64,000 nucleotides of DNA from Bettongia penicillata ogilbyi (lineage: Eukaryota > Chordata > Mammalia > Diprotodontia > Potoroidae): assembly GCA_023548195.1 (NCBI GenBank), contig JAJHZJ010000008.1, positions 3,310,215-3,374,214 of the forward strand. Reading direction: 5' to 3'. Made by a program: the position numbers and the translations under genes. The first letter of the stretch is position 1. Each line of letters opens with the position of its first letter. Positions 46,773-55,995 of the stretch are shown here, in pieces. The notes below the pieces were generated by a model. The model worked only from the letters and a program-made list of their open reading frames with translations. It was not told the origin of the DNA and ran no database searches.

Positions 46773-47158
46773 TGTGTGGGAAGGTGAGATCCTGACTCAA
46801 ATTGACTCTTCAGAAGTATCTCAAAGTACAAACAAAAAGTCCTTTATTCTGTTCTTGCAAGAAGTGGGCATCACCCTCCCGCATAAAGTTTAGAGGAGGT
46901 GAGGCCCCGTACAGAAGCAGATGCATGGTTACATAGCTAAAAACCACAAAACTCCCCTTACCTTTTTGGTCAAAAGCCTGAACAAGCAGTCTTATTTTCA
47001 GAAATAAGGAAATGGGTTAAGCAAATGTGGGGAGAGGAGCAACAGGTGGTTTCACAACTTCAAGTTTTCCCATATTATAGAAATTGAAACTCAGGCCTAA
47101 TGGCTGCTCTACTTTAGATGAATGTGTTTCCTGAGAAGTCTTCACTTTATCCCACTCA
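46773..47158 (-). repeat. 3' LTR of the provirus
   Basis: On the minus strand it begins TGAGTGGGATAAAG at 47158 and ends CCCACACA at 46773. It is about 386 bases. AATAAA (minus strand) lies at 46843-46848. It is clearly homologous to 55119-55513. Confidence 0.9.
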
Positions 47159-47180
47159 ATTCCTCCTTTTATTTTTATTC
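47159..47180 (-). promoter_or_regulatory. Polypurine tract
   Basis: On the minus strand a purine-rich run (AAAAGGAGGAA) directly precedes the 3' LTR. It is the expected plus-strand DNA primer site of a retrovirus. Confidence 0.7.
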
Positions 47181-49130
47181 CTTTGAAGACTTCTCACACC
47201 ACTCCTGATACATTTGCTCAACCAGGGCATTGTCTCTATCCACTAGCTCATCCCCTTCCTCCACATTCACGGGGATCCACCCTTGTCCATTCAAAATCAT
47301 CATGTTAATTTTGGTAGTAATCACTTTTGATACAGAATCTTGCACTATTCTAGTAATTAATTGCATCATGCAAGGAAGGCAGACAGGCAAAAGAATAATG
47401 CTGCCTAATGCAATAAGTACAAACTACAGTATCTGTTTCCACTAGCTACCCCCCAAAAAGACCATCAGAAGGTGTTAAAAGGAGAAGTCCACGTTTTATG
47501 AGTAAGCTTCCTTATATCTTTATTAATATCTCTAATTATCCTACATCATCTATCCTCATGCAATAAGAGGACAGGGTGAGCTTACCACAAATCCCACCCT
47601 CCTCGGCCAATAGACAGTCCAAGACCAGCCTATGTTGCAAGATAGCTTCTCTGACTCTGATGAGTGTTAAGTGGCAAGGAGGTCAGTAGTTTTGCTGATT
47701 TGGTTAGTAATGATTTCCACCATAGCTTGGAGTCTGATTAGTTTAAGTAAGTATATTGGGGTTCTATATCCCCAACTCCCACCTTGTGCCCAGGTTGCAG
47801 CTCATATTCCTTTATGATTCTCTTGGGAGGCCAGGTGTTACCCCACCCATTCGCATCCCCCATACTGGCCATAAAGGCATCAATGGCTCGCTTCTCGCTT
47901 TCCAAATTATCATAAACTCACACACCTAAATGTTTACCCTTTTGCTCTGGAAAAACTTAGGCCTGATCAATCCAATATAGCAACTCTCCTCCCATTCAAG
48001 GGGGAGATGCATGTAAGCTGTAAGTCCACATACCCAGTAATATCCTTTTAGAGCCGGCCTAAGTCCCTCGCTCTGAGGGAAAATTCTGGTAACATTACTG
48101 AGGACAGAGGGGTAATACTGTTGGTCGATCAGTTCTGAGGGCCCTCCCCACTAAGACTGGTCTGCTTTGTTATACCGACACTTCCAGAGTTGACGGTCCT
48201 CCTTCCACCTGCATTTTTCAATCCTATTCTAAGAGTTCCAGAGGTCTTAGAGTCTCTTTCATCATTCCTGCTCCAGAATTCTTGAAAATATCCAAAGAAG
48301 GAACCATTATCCCAACCCCAATGCCTGTAAGGGATGGAGATGGTTCCCTGGACTTGACTCAGATCTTGACATCTAAATATGAGTTAACACATAGGATTCA
48401 TTTTTGATAACTATTTGGAGTGCTGTACGCAAAAGGGGGCTCTTGGAGCTACAGCTATAGCTGCAGTTCGTCCAGGCCACAGTACTAAGTCTGATATGTG
48501 TGGAATTCCAACGCTGTTGCACAGCAGAGCAATTATACACTAGTACTTCCAATTTTCCCTTAAGAGTCCACTTACATGGGCTCCAACCCAAATTTTCTCT
48601 TTGATCAATCTGGCTAAGACAACAATCCCCTTTCCTGATTTCTACCAGGAGTCGAGTGTTTTTCAGACTCATCCCAAAATCTAGTCCCATCATAAACAGA
48701 AGATCTATTACTGAGAATCCATTCAGGCCTCAGAGGGACTGGAACCCAGGACCATTCCAACTGCTGAGGCCCCCTGCAAATCTCACAGTTTGTTAGGTTA
48801 AAGGTATTAGCAATAAGTGGGATCAAATTCTGGAAGCTGTTTCCTCTTCCAAAAAAGGGGTTTGGGGTTAGATACACAAGAGATGGAAACAAGGATAAGA
48901 TCAGAAAGGTCATTCCCAGGATATAACACTTCAATTGCATTGTTTCCAAGGAAAATTGTTCTCTATACACCATTTCAGGGGAGATGTCCTATTCAAATAT
49001 TGTCTGTAAGATGTGTTGAAAGCTGAGCAAAGACTTCTATTAAGCACAAACAACAGCAATCCCGTTATGACTCTCCAGACAATAAAGCATATAAGAAATT
49101 CGTACACAGGCTTCATCAGTTATCTTCTCC
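47175..49130 (-). pseudogene. Retroviral env, broken
   Basis: Minus-strand pieces lie in retroviral env position, between the integrase end and the 3' LTR. The surface-subunit part is 48373-49116 in overlapping frames, with several N-x-S/T sites (NRSS, NCS) and Cys-rich stretches. The transmembrane part is visible near 47560-47640, where LQHRLVLDCLLAEEGGIC matches the conserved immunosuppressive-like region. The cysteine motif that follows is altered. 47175-47390 gives the last 71 codons. Frameshifts and stops separate all of these, so no intact envelope is encoded. Confidence 0.75.
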
Positions 49131-49796
49131 CCAGGTTCATGTATTCTTATGCTGTAGGCTCAACATCAGTCCATTCATGAGGTCAGGATCTACAGAGCGT
49201 TCACATTCGGCCAGAGCGTTCGGCCAGAGCGTTCACAGATCCTTTCACTCTGGTATGATGAGTCCAGCCATGTCCCTGAGTCCTTATGCCAATGTCCGAA
49301 GTTAGGAGTACCTGGAAAGGGCCTTCCCAGCTCAGAGTCAATTTCTTCTCCTTTCATGTTAGGATTAGGACCCAATCACCAGGTTTAAATTTGTGTAAGT
49401 GAAGTGTAGAGGAGGAGTTTGAGCAATGAGTCTTTTAAGTTGTATCTCATACATATGTTGAATTAGAACAGTTACATATTCTCTTATAAATCCTTATTTT
49501 CTATAATAGGATCTAAATCACCCCCTGACACAACTGGATAGGGACGCCTGTACATCAGGGGACAAGCCCACGTCTCTACAGGGTTTTCTTCTTATCCTAA
49601 GAAGGGCTAATGGCAAGTACTTGGTCCATCGCAGCTGCCTTTTGAGAGTCAATTTAGTTAACTGTCTCTTGATTTCCTGATTCATTCTCTGGACCCTGCT
49701 TGAGGAAAGGGGATGCCAGGGGGTATGCAACTCCCAAGAAATCTCCAATGTTTGCATTAGAGACTGGAGAATCTGCAGTAAAATGCATACCTTGAT

Positions 49797-50332
49797 CCGA
49801 ATCTATTCTTTCTACCATCCCATATTGAGGTATTATTTGTTCTAATAGTATTTTGCTGACTGCTGGGGTGGTTGCTCATGAGGTCAAGTGGTCCACTACG
49901 ACCAGCCGGTATTTGAGACAGCCTATTGGTGGCAGCTCAGTAAAGTCCATCTGAATGCTTTGAAAAGGCCTGAATCCCAGGGGTCTCCCCCATGTTGGTG
50001 TGTGGTATTGGGCAGCCTTATTTGTCCTTCAACAAATCAGGCAACCTTCCACCAGCTGTCAGGCTAGGGTGTATAGACTGGTGACACAAATCTGGTCAGC
50101 ACAGCACCTTACAAATTCTGGACACCCCAATGGCTGCCTTGGTGTAGGTGCTGGAGTACCTGTCTCATACCTGCTTTGGTCAGTACCTCTCAACTGTCTA
50201 GGAGAAACCAGTGCCCTCCATTTGCTTCTCAAGCTCCCAGGTCCTGAGCTTTGTTTTTCCTCTTGAGTATAGGATGGAAAAGGAAGGCTGGGAGGAAGAG
50301 TAGGAATTAAAACCTGCATTTGCTCAGTCTTT
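49797..50332. repeat. Tandem duplication in integrase, copy 1
   Basis: It is directly repeated at 50333-50889 with only scattered substitutions. This copy lacks a 23-base segment present in copy 2 (around 50415-50440). Confidence 0.9.
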
Positions 50333-50889
50333 CCGAATCTATTCTTTCTACCATCCCATATCAAGGTATTATTTGTTCTAATAGTATTTTGCTGACTGCT
50401 GGGTGGTTGCTCATGGCAAGGGAAAGGCTTCTACCCATGAGGTCAAGTGGTCCACTATGACCAGCTGGTATTTGAGACAGCCTATTGGTGGCAGCTCAGT
50501 AAAGTCCATCTGAATGCTTTGAAAAGGCCTGAATCCCAGGGGTCTCCCCCGTGTTGGTGTGTGGTATTGGGCAGCCTTATGTGTCCTTCAACAAATCAGG
50601 CAACCTTCCACCAGCTGTCAGGCTAGGGTGTATAGACTGGTGACACAAATCTGATCAGCAGAGCACCATACAAATTCTGAACACCCCAATGGCTGCCTTG
50701 GTGTAGGTGCTGGAGTACCTGTCTCATACCTGCTTTGGTCAGTACCTCTCAACCATCTGGGAGAAACCAGTACCCTCCGTTTGCTTCTCAAGTCCCCAGG
50801 TCCTGAGCTTTGTTTTTCCTCTTGAGTATAGGATGGAAAAGGAAGGCTGGGAGGAAGAGTAGGAATTAAAACCTGCATTTGCTCAGTCT
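50333..50889. repeat. Tandem duplication in integrase, copy 2
   Basis: Head-to-tail duplicate of 49797-50332, starting with the shared 'ccgaatctattctttctacc' and ending with 'gctcagtct'. It keeps the 23 bases missing from copy 1, so copy 1 lost them after duplication. Confidence 0.9.
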
Positions 50890-52764
50890 GCTCAAATCTC
50901 ACTTTTCTCAACTCCTCATCTAGCTTCAAAAGTATTCCCTGACTAATGTCCTTTTACATACACAATGGCGATTGCTTTAGGCAGTAACACATGGTCTAAC
51001 ACTTTAGCTATTAGTGTAACATGTGCCAGTTCCTTTCCTTTACAGTTCACCATTCCTCTTTCATCCCAAACTTTACCAAAAATGTGAGCTGCTCCCCAAA
51101 CATATTTAGAGTCTGTGTATATGGAGCCCTCCTTCCCATCCAACAGTTTTAGAGCCTGATTTAGAGCATACAACTCACAAGTCCATGCAGACCTAGCTTT
51201 GGGTAAACAATCTGCCTGCACAAAAGACTTTTCATCCCTATCTACTATGGCAAATCCATTCAATCTTTTCCCCTCCACCACGCGGGAGGACCCATCTATA
51301 AACTAATTTACTCCCTCAAGCAGCGGAGATTCCTGTAGATCCTCTCTTACTTTTGTTTGATAATTTATTAAATCTAGGCAACAATGTTCCAAACTCATAT
51401 TTCAAAATTCTTGAATCTGTCAACCACCTTCCAGCTTTTTGATTTAGGATGGCTCACACTTGGGGCAGCACACTCACAATCAGGTATCCTCCAAAGGCTA
51501 TTCTACTTGCCCCTACCAGAAGAGCAGTGGCTGCCACAGCTTGTATACAGGTTGGCCACCCTTGTGCCACTGGATCTAACATTTTTGATAGGAATGCTCC
51601 GGGATGCCTTTGCTCTCCTCTTATTTGGGCTAGGCCTCCTAGAACCACTCCCTTTATCTGTATTTACAAATAGATGAAAAAGTTTGTCTAAAGAGGGCAA
51701 TGCTAATACAGGGCCTGAGGTCAAAATTTCCTTGAGTTGGTTAAAGTTTTGTTCACTCTCGAGGTCCCACTGAACTCGTTCTGGTTTTTCTTCAAGCAAA
51801 TGATGGTAAAGGAGTTTGGTTAGGGCTGCATACAAGTCAATCCAATTTCTGCAGTACCCTACCAGGCCCAAAAACTTCCGGAGTGCTCTTTTTGTCTCTG
51901 GTCTGGCTGTCTGTATTATCCCTGCCACTTGGGCGGGATCTAGTCTTTTTCCCTTCACTTATTAAATAACCCAAATATTTTACTTCCCTTTCTACAAACT
52001 GCAGTTTATCTTGTGAAACTCTCAACCCTTGTTATCCCAGATAGTTCAGAAGTTTTATGGTTGTCAGACTGACCATCTCTGGCTTTTCTCCTATCAGCAG
52101 GTCATCCACATACTAACGGGCCTTAGGCCCTGAGGGAGGGTCAAAGCCCTCCAATGCTTTTCCTCGGACTTGTCCAAACAGATTGGGAGACTGTATATCT
52201 GTGGGGTAGGACACACCATCTATATTGCTGTTTTTTCCCAATATCTGGGTCTTCCCTTTCAAAAGCAAAAATACCTCTGCTCCAAAAAGACATCCTTTAA
52301 GTCTATTACACTAAACCATACACTCTTCTCCAGTATTCTCCCTAAAATGGTACAGGGGTCCGGCACTACTGGATATGAGGGTAGTACAATTTTATTAATT
52401 TCTCTTAGGTCCTGTACCATTCTAAATTTTCCATCCCTTTTTCTCATAGGAAGGACAGGGGTATTAAAAAGAAAGATACAGGTTTCTTCAAGTCCTGTGG
52501 CTGAAAGTCCCTCTATCATAGGTTTTAATCCCCTCCTTCCTTCCAAAGAGACTGCATATTGTCTGACTCTGACTATTGTGTTTGGATCTTCTAATCTAAT
52601 TCTAATGGGCAGGATATCCACTTTCCCAGGATTTGTACAACTAGCCCAGACCCGGGGATCAACTTGTTCCTCTTTTCCTCTTTCTCATTTCATACCACTA
52701 ATGGTTGGTTTTGGTTGGTACCACTTTTTTGGTTGGTACCACTAATGGACCATAGGGTACCAGG

Positions 52765-53060
52765 CTAACAGAAAATTTGGTTATTAAATCTCTTCCCAAT
52801 AGATTCATCCCTGCTTTTGGAACCAAGAGTAGTTGCCCCAGTGGGTCTGGTTCCTTGACATTCCAATTCTTTTATTTTATTTAGAGGTACAAGGAAGTTT
52901 TCTCCTTTCACCCCAGAGACTATTAAGGTTTCTGAGGATAAAGTTGCTCCCTGGGGTAGCTGGGTTATTGAAGCACTGACTGCCCCAGAGTCTACTAAAA
53001 ACACCACTTTCCTCCCCTTGAGGTCCCACCTTTAAATATACCAAGGGCTCTGGGTGGGAC
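52765..53060 (-). pseudogene. Retroviral protease remnant
   Basis: On the minus strand the open segment 53007-52765 begins MVFLVDSGAVSASI, carrying the aspartic protease active-site block as DSG (many gammaretroviral proteases have DTG). A later ILVPL-like flap region is partly visible. It lies between gag and RT as expected, but its frame does not connect to either neighbour. Confidence 0.75.
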
Positions 53061-53069
53061 TTTTCAGCG

Positions 53070-54520
53070 AGCCCCTGACATCCCTAATCCTCAAGTTCAA
53101 TGAGGGTGCAGACCTTCTGCTCAGCACTTTGTTGGGGACAATTCCTTGACATATGCCCTTCTTTGCCACATACCCAACAAGCTGGGGGCCCTCTCCAACT
53201 TGCTCTCCCTTGTACGTTTTGATTTGCCCCATTATTCCTCTGCTGAACGCTTTCAAGGATCGGATTTTTATTCCAAACCTTTTGAGCCTTGTGTTGTTTC
53301 ATAACAATGCCAGTTACCTTCTGTACCGACTGCACAAACAGTTTTGCTTTTTGCTTCTGTTCCTCATCATCCCTTCTCATAAAACCTCTGGTTGCTTCTT
53401 CTAATAATTCTCTGAATGGCCTCCGGCAGTCCCATCCTTCTATTTTTTTTTTTTAATTTCCTACTAATGTCCAGCCACGCATTAGTAACAAAATGTACTT
53501 TTAACATGGATTCTGTGCCCTGATCTCTTGGATCTAAACCTGAAAATTTCCTAACACCTTCCTTCAATTTTTCTAAAAACTCAAAGAGTGTCTCTTCCTT
53601 CTTCTACATGATTTCGAAAGCCTTTTTCAGATTTTGTAGTTTGGGCACAGCATTCTTAATTCAATTCCCTTAAATCTAGCATATGCCCTCTATGTACTAC
53701 ATTAATATGGACCCACCAGGGGTCCATGGTGGGACACTTCTGGTCATCTGGCACCACCCCTGCAGCCCGTGGATGCCTTCTTTCCCATTCTACCATGGCA
53801 GCCCTTCAGATGAGAGTCCTTTGGTCTTGGGTAAACATATTGAAAATGTGCACCAACTCACCCCAAGTATAAATGTTAGGTCCCAAAAACTGATTTAACT
53901 GATCCAATACCCCTGTCAGGTCTTCCATTAGTGACTTGATTTCCTTTTAGAAATTTGTTACTTCAGCACCATTAACAGGAGCATTAATATATCCTAACTC
54001 CTCTTGTCCTAATGGGACTTCTCTAAAAGGGTACATTCTAGCTCCCAGTATGGAAGGACCTGGGAGTGGAAAATTCTCCAAGTCCTTCCTTAATTGTCTT
54101 ACTTCCCTTCTTAATGACCCATATGATGATGTATCTGGAGTCATTAAGTCTGTAGTTGGACTGCTAGGTTCTGGTGGTGAAGAAGATGGTCCGGCTGATG
54201 AAGCTGCTACTGGGGAGGGGGTGTTATATAAGGAGGTGGGAAAGAAAGAAGAGGGTCCCAGGGGTGAGATGGGACTGCCTCCTGTTCTTTTTTTACTCAC
54301 CCAATTTTTTTGCCTGGGATAAAAATAATTGGACTCCCAGGAGCCAGAGGCTGGCGTAAGTGACCTCTTCCAGTTTCAGGGGGTCCTTCCTATTCACAAA
54401 TAGATTCAATTTTTGACATACCCAATCTTCAGAGGATCCATATTTTGACCAGATTGTACCTCCTCCAATATTTTTCACCCCAAACAAAGCAACAATATTT
54501 AATCATTTTCTTCTTATCTT
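53070..54520 (-). pseudogene. Retroviral gag, broken
   Basis: Right to left: a matrix-like part (54487-54293), a Pro/Ser-rich linker (about 54290-54150), capsid start (about 54060-53947), capsid end (53567-53367), and nucleocapsid (53380-53084). The nucleocapsid holds one zinc knuckle, CWVCGKEGHMSRNC, fitting C-x2-C-x4-H-x4-C. A single knuckle is typical of gammaretroviruses. Stops and frameshifts separate the pieces. Confidence 0.82.
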
Positions 54521-55095
54521 TTCCTTTATATTTTGGTACCTCATTCCAATTTATTTCCCAAGGGACAATTTACCAGTATGTTCTGACTCTGCTCTGAAAC
54601 ATAGGGTATGGCCTGCTCCTTCCCCATTTTTTTTTACACGAGGGCTATTTCCAGACACCTCCAAGTCTAAGACTCACTGGAATGGCCTTCTGTGCAAAAC
54701 TACTATGAGGGGCACCAGCCCAACCAGTTGTCACCCAGTAGCATTCTCAGGGGATCCTTTCCCTGGGGGTTTGCAGTCCAGGGATTTGGTTGGAAGCCGT
54801 TACCGATCTTCCCGAGTCTCAGGACTCAACAAATAACCCTTAGACCCACAAGTGCTTACCTTGGGGTTACGCACACATAAGTTACCTGACTGGCAACCTC
54901 AGACACCACGGATTGGAGTTTCGATTTCTCCAGAGCATCAGAGTCCCTATACTTTCTGTTTCTACCGACTTCCTCTGCTTCGGGTTGTTACTTCAAAGAG
55001 AGGGAGGTCCTGTGCTCAGGACCACTGGAGAAAATCTCTCAACAGGTGCCTGCCTTTGGACCAAAGTACCGACTGTCTCCCTGGGAAGTCACGTG
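54521..55095 (-). other. Proviral 5' leader
   Basis: Non-coding stretch between the primer site and gag on the minus strand, where packaging and splice-donor signals would lie. No specific signal was identified. Plus-strand open frames across it are antisense artefacts. Confidence 0.6.
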
Positions 55096-55113
55096 ATCCC
55101 AGACAAGCCCCCA
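55096..55113 (-). promoter_or_regulatory. tRNA-Pro-type primer binding site
   Basis: The minus strand reads TGGGGGCTTGTCTGGGAT, five bases inside the 5' LTR end. It matches the tRNA-Pro primer site of gammaretroviruses with about two differences. Confidence 0.88.
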
Positions 55114-55118
55114 AGAAC

Positions 55119-55513
55119 TGTGTGGGAAGGTGAGACCCCTACTCAAACAGACTACCCAGAGGTATCTCAAAGTGCAAACAAACAGTCCTTTATTCTGTTC
55201 TTGCAAGAAGTGGGCATCACCCTCCCCAATAAAGCTTAGAAGAGGTAAGGCCCCATACAGAAGCAGATGCATGGTTATATAGCTAAACATCATAAACTCT
55301 CCCATACCCTTTTGGTCAAGAGCCTACGCCAGCAATCTTATTTTTAGAAATAAGAAAATGGGTTAAACAATCTGGGGAGAGGGGTGACAGGTGGTTTCAC
55401 AACTTCAAGTGCCCCATATCTTATGATTTTTGAGAAAGTGAAACTCAGGCCTAATGTCTGCTCTACTTTACATGAGTGTGTCTCCTGAGAAATCTTCACT
55501 TTATCTCACTCCA
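55119..55513 (-). repeat. 5' LTR of the provirus
   Basis: About 395 bases, homologous to 46773-47158. On the minus strand a TATATAA-type box lies at 55275-55281, and AATAAA lies at 55189-55194, some 80 bases downstream, as expected for U3/R. It ends CCCACACA before the primer site. Confidence 0.9.
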
Positions 55514-55659
55514 TGAGAAGAATATGCAAAAATGTAGGAAAGGAGGAGCAGCATCAGATGAAATCAGGTGATTATACTTGGGAGCATATAGTCACAAGTA
55601 AAACACATTTCCTGATGCAGAAGGGGAGATCAAAATGGGTAAAGGCTAGGAATTAAAAT

Positions 55660-55845
55660 TTAAAGTAGTATCTGTCAACTGGGGAATAGCTGAATTACGG
55701 TACATGAATGTAATACAACCTTATTGTACCATAAAAAATGTTGGAAAAAAGTATCAGGGAATCCTGAGTAGTGTGATCCAACACAGTGAAGTATGTGACC
55801 AAAAATGTAACAACATTGAAAAAAAAAAAAAAGGCAGATTTTAAC
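55660..55845 (+). repeat. L1 3' end fragment
   Basis: 'atctgtcaactggggaatag', 'tgaattacggtacatgaatg' and 'ccaacacagtgaagtatgtg' match the L1 3' ends in this window, diverged. Confidence 0.6.
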
Positions 55846-55995
55846 CTATTAATACAAGTCATATTTCCAGAGGGCCTACGAAAAAGCATAGTAAAACCTC
55901 TTAATTGAGAGATGATAGACTCAAGAAATACAGTTTTTATACATGGTCACTGTGTAATTACTTTTTAAGTATGTGTATTTATTATAAGTGGTTCT

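Larger units (their letters stand above)
49150..52760 (-). pseudogene. Retroviral pol, broken
   Basis: Reading right to left: RT fingers at 52621-52259 (MRKRDGKFRMVQDLREIN, then WFSVIDLKDVF), the YVDD catalytic block at 52101-52112 with a TAG directly before it (52113-52115), and RT thumb/connection at 52025-51503. RNase H is at 51281-50943 (CELYALNQALKLLDGKEG, YTDSKYVWGAAHI). Integrase core is at about 50550-49518 (HTPWHPLSSSRVQRMNQEI) and the integrase C-terminus at about 49400-49170 (WTHHTRVKGSVNAL). A 0.54-kb tandem duplication disrupts the integrase N-terminal/core region. It has many stops and is inactive. Confidence 0.88.
46773..55513 (-). mobile_element. Class I (gammaretrovirus-like) endogenous provirus
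   Basis: An 8.7-kb minus-strand provirus has related LTRs at both ends, a tRNA-Pro-type primer site and remnants of gag, pro, pol and env in retroviral order (right to left). Class I affinity rests on the tRNA-Pro primer site, a single CCHC zinc knuckle, and the RT/RNase H/integrase wording. Every gene carries stops or frameshifts. The LTRs differ by many substitutions and small indels, so the insertion is old. No clear target-site duplication was found beside the LTRs. Confidence 0.9.

Noticed and set aside
52170..52745. 191-codon plus-strand open frame
   Set aside because: Antisense to proviral RT/protease, whose motifs are clear on the minus strand.
54913..55239. 108-codon plus-strand open frame
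   Set aside because: Antisense to the proviral leader and LTR; no domain.
46768..55520. Target-site duplication of the provirus
   Set aside because: Bases next to the two LTR ends (..GATAA and TGAGA..) do not match; none is claimed.
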